Below are positions 29,375 to 37,116 of a stretch of DNA of 64,000 bases, piece after piece. Position 1 is the stretch's first letter, and every line of letters starts with the position of its first letter. The notes beneath the pieces are model-generated. The model did not search any database. It was not told the DNA's origin and saw nothing but the letters and a program-made list of their open reading frames with translations. The translations under genes were made by a program, and so were the position numbers. The stretch comes from Microbacterium sp. Root180. Lineage in GTDB: Bacteria; Actinomycetota; Actinomycetes; Actinomycetales; Microbacteriaceae. The stretch is taken from positions 1,316,876 through 1,380,875 of the forward strand of contig NZ_LMHS01000003.1 in NCBI RefSeq assembly GCF_001428485.1. Direction: 5' to 3'.

Positions 29375-31057
29375 TCAGTCGTTCGTGAGCCAGACCGTCG
29401 TGTCGGCCGGCAGCTCGCCGTCGCCCAGCGGACCGCTCGCCGCGATCACGATACCGTCCGGCAGCGGGATCGGTGTGGAGCCGGTGTTGCCGACGACGAT
29501 GACGTTCCCGTTGCGGAAGGCCACGGCATCCGTCCCGAAGCCCGCGAGCCATTCGAGTGTGCCGCCGCCCAGGCCGCGTGCGCGGCGCACAGCGATGAGC
29601 GAACGGTACAGCGACAGCGTCGAGCCGGGATCGCCGGCCTGCGCGTCGCGGGCGAACGTCGCCCATTCCGCGGGCTGCGGAAGCCACGCGGCGCCGGTCG
29701 GGCTGAAGCCGTAGGCGGGCGCGTCGGCGGCCCACGGGATCGGCACGCGGCAGCCGTCGCGCCCGTAGCGCTCGCCGTTCGTGCGGAACCAGGTCGGGTC
29801 CTGGCGGGCGTCGCCCGGGATGTCGATGACCTCGGGCAGGCCGAGCTCCTCGCCCTGGTAGAGGTAGGCGGAGCCGGGCAGCGCGAGCATGAGCGCCGTC
29901 GCGGCGCGGGCGCGGCGCAGGCCGACCTCGGGGATCGGCTTGCCGGGGGAGTCCGGGCCGATGCCGTGACCCTGCGGGTTCTCGGCCGTGAGGGCGAGGC
30001 GCGAGGCGTGGCGCACGACGTCGTGGTTCGACAGCACCCACGTGCTCGGCGCGCCGACGGCCGCGTAGGCGGCGATCGACTCGGCGATCACGGCGCGGAG
30101 GGAGGGGGCCTCCCACGCCGTCTCGAGATAGGCGAAGTTGAACGCCTGGTGCATCTCGTCGGGGCGCACCCACAGGGCGGTCTTCTCGGGAGTGGGGAGC
30201 CACGCCTCGGCGCACAGGGCGCGGTCGCCGTCGTACTCGGCGACCAGTCGGTGCCAGTCGCGGTACACCTCGTGCACACCGTCCTGGCCCCAGTACGGCA
30301 CGTCCGCCTCTTCGCCGCCCATCGAGCCGGCGTCGGGATCGGGGCTGTAGTCGGGGAGACCTTCGGCCTTCACGAGGCCGTGCGCGACATCCACGCGGAA
30401 GCCGTCGACACCCCGGTCGAGCCAGAAGCGCAGCACGCGGCGGAACTCCTCGCGCACCTCCTCGTTCGACCAGTCGAAGTCGGGCTGCGACGAATCGAAC
30501 AGGTGCAGGTACCACTGGCCGGCGGTGCCGTCGGCCTCGACGACGCGCGTCCAGGCGGGGCCGCCGAACACGGACTCCCAGTTGTTCGGGGGAAGCTCAC
30601 CCTCGACGCCCCGACCATCGCGGAACATGTAGCGCGCGCGCTCGAGGCTCCCCGGTGCTGCGGCGAGCGCCTCCTGGAACCACACGTGCTGGTCGGACGA
30701 GTGGTTCGGGACCAGATCGACGATGAGACGGATGCCGCGGGCGTGCGCCCGCGTGAGCATCTCGTCGAAGTCGGCCAGCGTGCCGAAGAGCGGATCGACG
30801 TCGCAGTAGTCGGAGACGTCGTAGCCGGCATCCTTCTGCGGGGAGCGCTGGAACGGACTCAGCCACAGGGCGTCGATGCCGAGGTCGCGCAGGTCGTCGA
30901 GACGCGAGGTGATCCCGGGCAGGTCGCCGACGCCGTCGCCCGTGCTGTCGGAGAACGAGCGCGGGTAGATCTGGTAGATCACGGCGGTGCGCCACCACTC
31001 GCGGCCGGCTGCGGTGGTCGGCGCGTCGGCGCGTTCGGCGGTCTGCGGGGAATTCAT
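29375..31057 (-). CDS. GH13 alpha-glucosidase (oligo-1,6-glucosidase type)
   Basis: A 560-residue cytoplasmic glycoside hydrolase of family 13. Conserved regions are DLVPNHSSDQH, GFRVDVAHG with the nucleophile Asp, LCAEAW with the acid/base Glu, and LSNHDVVRH. The front block WWRTAVIYQIYPRSFSDSTG and the short domain B match alpha-glucosidases that act on small alpha-glucosides. No signal peptide. ATG 31057 lies six bases after a -10 TACACT, and a LacI-type palindrome is directly upstream. No sugar transporter sits beside it, so the substrate must enter by another system. Confidence 0.93.
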   Translation of the reverse strand: MNSPQTAERADAPTTAAGREWWRTAVIYQIYPRSFSDSTGDGVGDLPGITSRLDDLRDLGIDALWLSPFQRSPQKDAGYDVSDYCDVDPLFGTLADFDEMLTRAHARGIRLIVDLVPNHSSDQHVWFQEALAAAPGSLERARYMFRDGRGVEGELPPNNWESVFGGPAWTRVVEADGTAGQWYLHLFDSSQPDFDWSNEEVREEFRRVLRFWLDRGVDGFRVDVAHGLVKAEGLPDYSPDPDAGSMGGEEADVPYWGQDGVHEVYRDWHRLVAEYDGDRALCAEAWLPTPEKTALWVRPDEMHQAFNFAYLETAWEAPSLRAVIAESIAAYAAVGAPSTWVLSNHDVVRHASRLALTAENPQGHGIGPDSPGKPIPEVGLRRARAATALMLALPGSAYLYQGEELGLPEVIDIPGDARQDPTWFRTNGERYGRDGCRVPIPWAADAPAYGFSPTGAAWLPQPAEWATFARDAQAGDPGSTLSLYRSLIAVRRARGLGGGTLEWLAGFGTDAVAFRNGNVIVVGNTGSTPIPLPDGIVIAASGPLGDGELPADTTVWLTND

Positions 31058-31063
31058 CGGGCC

Positions 31064-31069
31064 AGTGTA
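31064..31069 (-). promoter_or_regulatory. -10 box TACACT before the alpha-glucosidase
   Basis: Six-base spacer to ATG 31057. The LacI operator begins two bases upstream, so repressor would cover the promoter. Confidence 0.55.
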
Positions 31070-31070
31070 C

Positions 31071-31084
31071 TGCAAGCGCTTACA
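31071..31084. promoter_or_regulatory. LacI-family operator TGTAAGCGCTTGCA
   Basis: Near-perfect 14-bp palindrome (minus-strand reading) with central CG and the AAGCGCTT core usual for LacI/GalR sites. It sits just upstream of the -10 box of the alpha-glucosidase-lacI operon. Confidence 0.7.
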
Positions 31085-31255
31085 TCAGCCGGCGCGCGCT
31101 GACGATCGGGGCCCTGGACGCCGCGCGCCGGGTATCACGCGCGCCCCCACACCCCTCTCACCCTTCATCGGGGTCTGTCGGCCCGTCGGATCGGCAGGCT
31201 GCGTACGGATCATCGATCCGCTCGACCATCCATCCATCGATCCGAAGGTGCAGCT

Positions 31256-31717
31256 ATGAGCTCTCCTGAAGTGCCGGGTGCTCCCGGCGACAATGACGAC
31301 GAGCAGGGCTCGGCCCTCCGTCTCATCTACGAGTACGAAGACGGCGAGGTGCGCCTCGTCAGCCAGCAGCGCGTCGACGTCGCCGTGCCGGGGTTCGATC
31401 TCGACGAAGCGCCGAGTGTCGACCACGTCGAGGTGCGCGACGCCGATGGCGTCCCTCTCTCCCGCGTCCGTGTGCGAGATGCGCTCCCCGACTCCGTCGA
31501 GGTCTTCGGCGAACCGGGCGAGGCGATCTCGCGCGTGCCCGATCCGGTCCGCCGGGGCGCGTTCACCGTGGTGGTGCCCGCGCCGCGGGCGGCGGCTCGC
31601 GTGGTGCTGCAGCGTCCACCGTCACCGGAGGCCGCACCCCCACCCGGAGACCGGGCATTCCGAGCACCACGGCCAGTCGTCCTCTCGGATGACGCGATCG
31701 AGGGGGCTCCGTCATGA
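31256..31717 (+). CDS. Small partner protein of the M64-like protease
   Basis: A 153-residue soluble acidic protein. The front is low complexity (MSSPEVPGAPGDNDDEQG). Residues about 18-112 form a beta-rich domain (LRLIYEYEDGEVRLVSQQRV to FTVVVPAPRAAARVVL). The end is a Pro/Ala-rich tail. No signal peptide or membrane helix. Its ATGA overlap with the protease gene shows coupled production. Comparable beta domains stand in front of M64 peptidase domains in some proteins, so this may be a detached pro- or accessory domain; that link is inference. The 31085-31255 spacer upstream shows no clear promoter box. Confidence 0.6.
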   Translation: MSSPEVPGAPGDNDDEQGSALRLIYEYEDGEVRLVSQQRVDVAVPGFDLDEAPSVDHVEVRDADGVPLSRVRVRDALPDSVEVFGEPGEAISRVPDPVRRGAFTVVVPAPRAAARVVLQRPPSPEAAPPPGDRAFRAPRPVVLSDDAIEGAPS

Positions 31718-33627
31718 CCACCGCGGACGGTGCCGTCATCGGCACGACCCAGATCCACGGGAACGCGCCGCGCAGCAAGGCGTTCAACATCGTGCTGCTC
31801 GGCGACGGGTTCACCGCCGCGCAGCAGGGGGCGTTCGACACCGCGGCGGCGAGCTTCGTCACCGCGCTGCTCGCCACGGATCCCTTCGGGCAGCTCCAGT
31901 CGGTGATCAACGTCTTCCGGGTGAACGTGAGCTCCACCGACAGCGGCGCCGACGATCCGGTGGGGCCGGGCGGGACAGGGGCGACCGCACGCACGTACTT
32001 CGATGCGACCTTCGGCGGCGCCGGCATCCGTCGCCTTCTCCTCGCGAACAGCACCACCGTGCTCACGGCCGCGGCCGCACAGGTCCCCGAGTTCACGCTC
32101 GCGCTCCTTGTGGTCAACTCCACCGTCTACGGCGGCGCGGGAGGCGCGATCGGCACCTACTCGCTGGCGGGCGGCGCGACCGAGATCGCCATCCACGAGG
32201 CCGGTCACACGGCGTTCGGCCTGGCGGACGAGTATCCCTACTGGGCCGGTGGCAACGAGGCGGATCGGCAGCACCATCCCGCCGTCGAGCCGGGCGAGCC
32301 GAACGTGACGGTCAACACGGACCGCAACACGCTCAAATGGCGGTGGGCGGTCGCGGCGAACACGCCGATCCCCACCCAGACCAACCCGAATCCGGCCGTC
32401 GAGGACTACTCGGCGAGCCCCGTGCCCGCCGGCACGGTCGGAACGTTCGAGGGCGCGCACTACTACCACGCGGGGGCCTACCGCCCGGAGTGGGACTGCA
32501 AGATGCGCAACCTCGGCGTCGAGTTCTGCGCCATCTGCAAGGCCGTGATCTGGAACCGGTTCCGACCGCTCATGACCCAGCCCGTGCGCGCGAGCGCGGT
32601 CATGTCGGTCGTCGCCCGCTATCCCGAGCATCTGGACGTGTTCGCGGTGGCGCCGGACGGTCGCTGCGTCTCTGACTGGTGGGACGCGGGGTCGGGCTGG
32701 GCGGGATGGTTCTCGCTCATGGGCGGCGTCGCCGCTCCCGGTGGGGCGGGCTCGCCGATCACAGCGATCTCGCGATACGACCGCCATCTCGATCTGTTCA
32801 CGGTCGGCACCGACAACCGGGTCTACTCGGCGTGGTGGGATGCCTCGTCCGGGTGGTCGAACTGGTTCCCGCTCGGCAGCATCCGTTGTCGCCCCGGCTC
32901 GGTCGTCACCGCCCTCGCCCGCTACACCGATCAGATCGACCTCTTCACGACCGACCAGAGCGGCCGCACGATGACGATGTGGTGGAACGGCGGAGGCGGA
33001 TGGGCCCGCGACTGGGTGCACATCGGCGGCGGGATCGCTGCCAGCGGGGCGCCGGTGACGGCCGTCGCCCGGCGCCCGCATCACCTCGACATCTTCACCG
33101 TCGGCACCGACAACCGGGTCTACTCGGCGTGGTGGGACCAGCGGTCGGGTTGGTCGGGGTGGTTCCCCATCAACGGCATCACGTGCCGGCCCGACTCGAC
33201 CGTGACGGTCGTGGCGCGGCATCCCGATCAGCTCGATCTGTTCACGACCGACAGCAACGGGCGCATCATGTCGACCTGGTGGAACTCCACCGGAGGCTGG
33301 GCGCAGGGCTGGTTCCAGGTGTCGGGCGGGGTCGCCTCGCCGGGGTCGGACGTCACGGCGATCGCTCGATACACAGGCCACCTCGACCTGTTCGTCATCG
33401 GCACCGACAACCGCGTGTACTCGACGTGGTGGCATGAGGGCGGCAACTGGGCCGCCTGGTTCAACGTGTCGGGCGGCGTCGGCAAACCCGGCGGACAGGT
33501 GGCTGCCATCAGCCGGGTCGCCGAGCAGATCGACGTGTTCGTCACCGGCACCGACGATCTCGCCTACAGCACCTGGTGGAACGGCGCCGGCGGCTGGGCC
33601 GGATGGTTCCAGCTCGGGATCACCTGA
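31714..33627 (+). CDS. M64-type zinc metallopeptidase fused to a seven-bladed lectin propeller
   Basis: A 637-residue two-part protein. Residues about 1-290 form a metallopeptidase with HEAGHTAFGLADEY: zinc ligands His 161 and His 165, Glu 162 as catalytic base, and Asp 172 as the likely third ligand. This is the HEXXHXXGXXD pattern of the IgA-peptidase M64 group. A Cys-containing block WDCKMRNLGVEFCAICK closes the domain. From residue 295 there are seven repeats of about 49 residues, each with the pattern aR-hhDlF-gtDNrvYS-WWd-GWa-WF, matching PLL-type beta-propeller lectins that bind fucose or O-methylated sugars. No signal peptide is present, which is odd for such a pairing. The substrate is unknown. 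Confidence 0.85.
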   Translation: MTTADGAVIGTTQIHGNAPRSKAFNIVLLGDGFTAAQQGAFDTAAASFVTALLATDPFGQLQSVINVFRVNVSSTDSGADDPVGPGGTGATARTYFDATFGGAGIRRLLLANSTTVLTAAAAQVPEFTLALLVVNSTVYGGAGGAIGTYSLAGGATEIAIHEAGHTAFGLADEYPYWAGGNEADRQHHPAVEPGEPNVTVNTDRNTLKWRWAVAANTPIPTQTNPNPAVEDYSASPVPAGTVGTFEGAHYYHAGAYRPEWDCKMRNLGVEFCAICKAVIWNRFRPLMTQPVRASAVMSVVARYPEHLDVFAVAPDGRCVSDWWDAGSGWAGWFSLMGGVAAPGGAGSPITAISRYDRHLDLFTVGTDNRVYSAWWDASSGWSNWFPLGSIRCRPGSVVTALARYTDQIDLFTTDQSGRTMTMWWNGGGGWARDWVHIGGGIAASGAPVTAVARRPHHLDIFTVGTDNRVYSAWWDQRSGWSGWFPINGITCRPDSTVTVVARHPDQLDLFTTDSNGRIMSTWWNSTGGWAQGWFQVSGGVASPGSDVTAIARYTGHLDLFVIGTDNRVYSTWWHEGGNWAAWFNVSGGVGKPGGQVAAISRVAEQIDVFVTGTDDLAYSTWWNGAGGWAGWFQLGIT

Positions 33628-33695
33628 GCGCTGCGCGCAGGCGTCGTCGACGGGAGTCGACGGCGTCTCCGCGCGTGGGCACCGGTGGCGCGGAC

Positions 33696-33701
33696 TATCG
33701 T
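33696..33701 (+). promoter_or_regulatory. -10 box TATCGT before apt
   Basis: Six-base spacer GGGCGC to GTG 33708. Confidence 0.55.
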
Positions 33702-33707
33702 GGGCGC

Positions 33708-34226
33708 GTGCCGTCCGAAGCCCTGATCCGTGCCGAGTCCCTCATCCGCACCATCCCGGACTACCCGGAGCCGGGAGTGATGTTCCGCGACATCACCCCG
33801 CTGCTGGCGGATGCTTCGGCCCTCCGCGCCGTGATCCACGCCATGATCGCCCCGTTCGAGGGTGACTTCGACGTCGTGGCCGGCGTGGAGGCACGGGGGT
33901 TCCTGCTCGCGGGCGCCGCGGCGATGGAGTCGGGCGCCGGTCTCGTGCCGATCCGCAAGGCGGGCAAGCTCCCCCGGCCCGCGGCATCCGTCGACTACGC
34001 GCTGGAATACGGCACGGCGACGATCGAAGCGCACGACGACATCACCGAGGGCACCCGCGTGCTGCTCGTGGACGACGTGCTCGCCACCGGTGGCACGCTC
34101 GCCGCCGCCCGCAGCCTCGTCGAGTCGCTGGGCGGATCGGTGGTCGGCACCGCCGTGCTGATGGAGCTCGAGGCGCTCGGCGGCCGCGCCGTCGTCGGCG
34201 ACGTGCACACGGTCTTCCTCGCCTGA
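33708..34226 (+). CDS. apt: Adenine phosphoribosyltransferase
   Basis: Salvage enzyme of 172 residues making AMP from adenine and PRPP. It shows IRTIPDYPEPGVMFRDITPL, VAGVEARGFLLAGA and the PRPP-binding loop VLLVDDVLATGGTLAA. GTG 33708 is fixed by the leaderless -10 box; upstream frame lacks family sequence. In a window rich in de novo purine genes it supplies the salvage branch. The stop codon lies in a 21-bp tandem duplication. Confidence 0.96.
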   Translation: MPSEALIRAESLIRTIPDYPEPGVMFRDITPLLADASALRAVIHAMIAPFEGDFDVVAGVEARGFLLAGAAAMESGAGLVPIRKAGKLPRPAASVDYALEYGTATIEAHDDITEGTRVLLVDDVLATGGTLAAARSLVESLGGSVVGTAVLMELEALGGRAVVGDVHTVFLA

Positions 34227-34253
34227 GTCAGCGTCTTCCTCGCCTGAGTCAGC
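34212..34253 (+). repeat. 21-bp tandem duplication over the apt stop codon
   Basis: Positions 34212-34232 and 34233-34253 are identical. The first holds the last four codons and TGA of apt. A 9-bp unit (GAGCTTGCC) is also repeated at about 34267-34286. Confidence 0.85.
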
Positions 34254-34281
34254 CCCGCCCCCGGCCGAGCTTGCCGAGCTT

Positions 34282-34342
34282 GCCGAGAGCGCACGAATGA
34301 CCGATTGGGGGGGCGAAAACCGGTCATTCTTGCGTTCTCGGC
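34282..34342. repeat. Long imperfect hairpin between convergent apt and dehydrogenase genes
   Basis: Arms 34282-34303 and 34321-34342 pair over 22 bases with two mismatches around a 17-base loop. It contains the stop codon and last residues of the leftward dehydrogenase. It may serve as a bidirectional terminator, although no T-run is present. Confidence 0.75.
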
Positions 34343-35280
34343 GAGCTGGCGCCGCCGAGGACGACGTTGAGAGGTGCCTCGCCGCGCGCCATGCGCTCGA
34401 TCTGCGTGCGCACGAGCTTCGCGATGCGCGGCGCCATGGCGCTCGAGTCGCCGCCGACGTGTGGCGTCACGAGCACGCCGGGATGCTCCCACAGCGGGTG
34501 TCCGGCGGGCAGCGGCTCGGGCTCGGTCACATCGAGCGCCGCGCGGATGCGCCCGCCCTGCACATGTGAGACGAGTGCGTCGGTGTCGACGAGGGACCCG
34601 CGTCCGACGTTCACCAGGAGCGCGCCGTCGGGCAGCGCCGACAGGAACGCGTCGTCGACGATATGCCGCGTCTCGGCGCCGCCCGGAAGGGTCACGATGA
34701 CGATCTCGGCCTCGCCCAGGAGCTCCGGCAGCTCGTCGACGCCGTGAACGGGCATCCCTTCCTCGACGCGAGCGCTGCGGGCGACCGCCGTGAGGTGCAC
34801 CTCGAACGGAGCCAGGCGCGCGGCGACCGCCTTGCCGACGCCACCGTACCCGAGCAGTAGCACCCGGCGGTCGGCGAGGCTCTGGGTGGAGTGCGGCGCC
34901 CACCGGCCTTCGGCGGTGTCGCGGGCGAAGACGTCGAGGTGCCGCTGCGACCCGATGACGAGTCCCACGGCCAGTTCGGCGGTCGAGGTCTCGTGCACGC
35001 TCGCAGCGTTGGCGAACACCAGGCCGTCGGGAAGGATGCCGGCCACGCCGTCGTACCCGATCGACTGACCCTGGACGAGCGCGACCTCGACGCCGTCGAG
35101 CCGATCGAGCACCCGTGCCATCGACATGTACGGCGGCACGACGATGTCGAACCGCTCTCGCGGCGCGGGTCCGTCCATCGGCCACACGACCAGCTCGACG
35201 CCGTCGGGGAGAGGCCCCACGTCGGCGGCGAGATCCTCGGTCGGCACGCTCACGATCAGATTCCGGATGCCTCGGCTCAC
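34324..35280 (-). CDS. D-2-hydroxyacid dehydrogenase family protein
   Basis: NAD(P)-dependent D-isomer 2-hydroxyacid dehydrogenase, 318 residues, soluble. A Rossmann glycine motif sits in VLLLGYGGVGKAVAARL. Substrate-domain and catalytic features include NVGRGSLVDTDAL with Arg, the Glu in ALDVTEPEPLPAGHPLW and the His in VTPHVGG. Start GTG 35280 follows TAGCGT by six bases, a leaderless start. The last codons lie in the hairpin at 34282-34342. Probable substrates are glyoxylate- or hydroxypyruvate-like acids; specificity is unknown. Confidence 0.9.
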   Translation of the reverse strand: MSRGIRNLIVSVPTEDLAADVGPLPDGVELVVWPMDGPAPRERFDIVVPPYMSMARVLDRLDGVEVALVQGQSIGYDGVAGILPDGLVFANAASVHETSTAELAVGLVIGSQRHLDVFARDTAEGRWAPHSTQSLADRRVLLLGYGGVGKAVAARLAPFEVHLTAVARSARVEEGMPVHGVDELPELLGEAEIVIVTLPGGAETRHIVDDAFLSALPDGALLVNVGRGSLVDTDALVSHVQGGRIRAALDVTEPEPLPAGHPLWEHPGVLVTPHVGGDSSAMAPRIAKLVRTQIERMARGEAPLNVVLGGASSPRTQE

Positions 35281-35286
35281 CCTTCT

Positions 35287-35292
35287 ACGCTA
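35287..35292 (-). promoter_or_regulatory. -10 box TAGCGT before the dehydrogenase
   Basis: Six-base spacer AGAAGG to GTG 35280. Confidence 0.5.
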
Positions 35293-35383
35293 TCGGCGCG
35301 GTGCGGGCGGGGCGTCGGCGCCCGGCGATACGCTCGCGACGAGCGGCGATGTGCCCGTGCCGCCGCGATGGAGGAGGTGCGGG

Positions 35384-35812
35384 ATGGTTCCCGAGATCAA
35401 CTACTGGGCGGTGCTGATCGCGACGCTGTCGAGCATGGCCGTCGGCGCGATCTGGTACTCCATGAAGGTCTTCGGCACGCGCTGGGCGAAGCTCGCGAAG
35501 GTCGATATGGACCGCGGCGGGAGCGCGGTGGTGCCGATCCTCGTCACGCTGCTCGTGAGCTTCATCACCGCGTGGGTGCTCGCCGGGGCGACCAGCATCG
35601 CGTGGCACTTCTACGGCGGGGGCTACCTGCTCGCCGCGCTCGGCACCGGCGTGATCCTGTGGGCGGGGTTCACCGCGGCGCGGTTCATCACCCACGACGC
35701 CTTCGAGGGCCGGCCGTCCTCTCTCACGGTGCTCAACATCGCCCACGAACTGGTGACGATCGTGATCATGGCGATCATCATCGGCGTGTGGCCGCCCGCC
35801 GGCACCGTCTGA
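35384..35812 (+). CDS. DUF1761 membrane protein
   Basis: A 142-residue protein with four membrane helices, matching DUF1761: MVPEINYWAVLIATLSSMAV, then AIWYSMKVFGTRWAKL, with the aromatic NYWAV and WYS patches typical of the family. Function not established. ATG 35384 has a strong GGAGGAGG eight bases upstream. It is convergent with purQ. Confidence 0.8.
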   Translation: MVPEINYWAVLIATLSSMAVGAIWYSMKVFGTRWAKLAKVDMDRGGSAVVPILVTLLVSFITAWVLAGATSIAWHFYGGGYLLAALGTGVILWAGFTAARFITHDAFEGRPSSLTVLNIAHELVTIVIMAIIIGVWPPAGTV

Positions 35813-35833
35813 GCGGTTCCCGGATGCCGCGGC

Positions 35834-36541
35834 TCAGGCTGCGGCGCCGACCACCGCGGCGATCGCCGAGGTGAAGAACGGCAGGCCGTCCACTCCCGAC
35901 CGCATGGCCGCGGCGGTGTCGGGACCGAAGCCGGCCTCGACGGCGTGCTCGGGATGCGGCATGAGGCCCACGACATTGCCGCGCTCGTTGGTGAGGCCGG
36001 CGATGTCGCGCAGCGAGCCGTTCGGGTTCACGCCGACGTAGCGGAACGCCACGAGGCCCTCGCCCTCGAGCCGGTCCAGCTCGGACTCGGAGGCGACGTA
36101 GCCGCCGTCGGCGTTCTTCAGCGGGATGACGATCTCCTGGCCGGAGGAGAAATCGCTCGTCCACGCGGTGTCGTTGTTCTCGACGCGCAGGCGCTGGTCG
36201 CGGCGGATGAACTGCTGGTGGGCATTGCGGATCAAGCCGCCCGGGAGCAGGTGCGCCTCGACGAGCATCTGGAACCCGTTGCAGATGCCGAGGATCGGCA
36301 TCCCCTGTGCCGCGGCATCCTTGACCTCCGCCATGATCGGCGCGAGAGCGGCGATCGCTCCGGCCCGCAGGTAGTCGCCGTAGCTGAAGCCACCGGGCAG
36401 CACGAGGGCGTCGACGCCCTCGAGGTCGTGGGAGCCGTGCCAGAGCGCGACGGGCTCGGCGCCCGCGACGGCGATGGCGCGCTGCGCGTCGCGGTCGTCG
36501 AGCGACCCGGGGAAGGTGATGACTCCGATGCGGGTGGTCAC
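35834..36541 (-). CDS. purQ: Phosphoribosylformylglycinamidine synthase subunit PurQ
   Basis: Glutaminase subunit (235 residues) supplying ammonia to PurL. A class I glutamine amidotransferase: the nucleophile Cys is in [19 protein letters not shown], the His/Glu pair in [11 protein letters not shown], and the front reads [20 protein letters not shown]. The ATG overlaps the purS stop by four bases. The purL partner lies about 28 kb away on the same strand. Confidence 0.97.
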   Translation of the reverse strand: MTTRIGVITFPGSLDDRDAQRAIAVAGAEPVALWHGSHDLEGVDALVLPGGFSYGDYLRAGAIAALAPIMAEVKDAAAQGMPILGICNGFQMLVEAHLLPGGLIRNAHQQFIRRDQRLRVENNDTAWTSDFSSGQEIVIPLKNADGGYVASESELDRLEGEGLVAFRYVGVNPNGSLRDIAGLTNERGNVVGLMPHPEHAVEAGFGPDTAAAMRSGVDGLPFFTSAIAAVVGAAA

Positions 36542-36786
36542 TGCACCACCTCGACGGCCACGACGTCTTCGATCACCGAGTTGGAGAGGATCTCGTCGGC
36601 CACCTGACGGGCCGTGGCGAGCACCTCGTCGGTGACCTCACCCTCGACCGTGAGCTCGAAGCGCTTGCCGATGCGGACGGACGTGAAGGCCTCCTGGCCG
36701 AGACGCGCGAGGGCGCCGGACACGGCCTTCCCCTGCGGGTCCAGCAGCTCAGCCTTGGGCATGACGTCGACGACGATGGTGGGCAT
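36538..36786 (-). CDS. purS: Phosphoribosylformylglycinamidine synthase subunit PurS
   Basis: Small structural subunit (82 residues) that bridges PurQ and PurL. It matches in full: [38 protein letters not shown] and the end [15 protein letters not shown] 36786 has GGAGGATCC upstream. First gene of the purSQ pair. Confidence 0.96.
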   Translation of the reverse strand: MPTIVVDVMPKAELLDPQGKAVSGALARLGQEAFTSVRIGKRFELTVEGEVTDEVLATARQVADEILSNSVIEDVVAVEVVQ

Positions 36787-36820
36787 TGGATCCTCCAGGC
36801 GGCCGCCGGCGGCCAGCTAC

Positions 36821-36858
36821 CGGTCGTTGAGCGACGAGCGCAGCGAGGAGTCGAAACG
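36821..36858. repeat. REP-like extragenic element
   Basis: Begins CGGTCGTTGAGCGACGAGCG and ends GTCGAAACG. This pattern (GGTCGTTGAGCG...CGCAGCGA...GTCGAAACG) is a well-known scattered extragenic repeat in Microbacteriaceae, from general knowledge. It separates purS from the cellobiose promoter. Confidence 0.65.
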
Positions 36859-36968
36859 CCGGATGTCGCGGGCAGGGGTCTGCTCCAGTCTACGGGCCCC
36901 GCGTGGTGAGCGAAGTCGCGAGTCTGGACGCGGCATCCCGGAGTCGTGACACAACCGTGACCCGTCCA

Positions 36969-36982
36969 TGGGAGCGCTCCCT
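36969..36982. promoter_or_regulatory. CebR operator 1
   Basis: TGGGAGCGCTCCCT, 13 of 14 bases of the CebR consensus TGGGAGCGCTCCCA known from Streptomyces. It touches the first base of the -35 box. Confidence 0.85.
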
Positions 36983-37010
36983 TGACTTCGTGGGAGCGAT
37001 CCCATAGCGT
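36982..37010 (+). promoter_or_regulatory. Promoter of the cellobiose operon
   Basis: -35 TTGACT (36982-36987), 17-base spacer, -10 TAGCGT (37005-37010). Start of transcription is expected near 37017. CebR operators 1 and 2 overlap it and operator 3 follows it. Confidence 0.85.
36991..37004. promoter_or_regulatory. CebR operator 2
   Basis: TGGGAGCGATCCCA, 13 of 14 matches, inside the -35/-10 spacer. Confidence 0.85.
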
Positions 37011-37024
37011 CGGGTTTCGTCCGG

Positions 37025-37038
37025 TGGGAACGCTCCCA
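37025..37038. promoter_or_regulatory. CebR operator 3
   Basis: TGGGAACGCTCCCA, 13 of 14 matches, about eight bases after the expected transcription start. Confidence 0.85.
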
Positions 37039-37116
37039 CGGCACCGTGGCCCGGAACCCGTCCCGGGGCGCAACCCCCTGCAACACACATTGATCTGACA
37101 ACACAAAGGAGTGACA

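Noticed and set aside
28314..30515. Apparent fusion of LacI with a long upstream region
   Set aside because: The upstream part is the wrong frame of the GH13 gene; LacI starts at GTG 29333.
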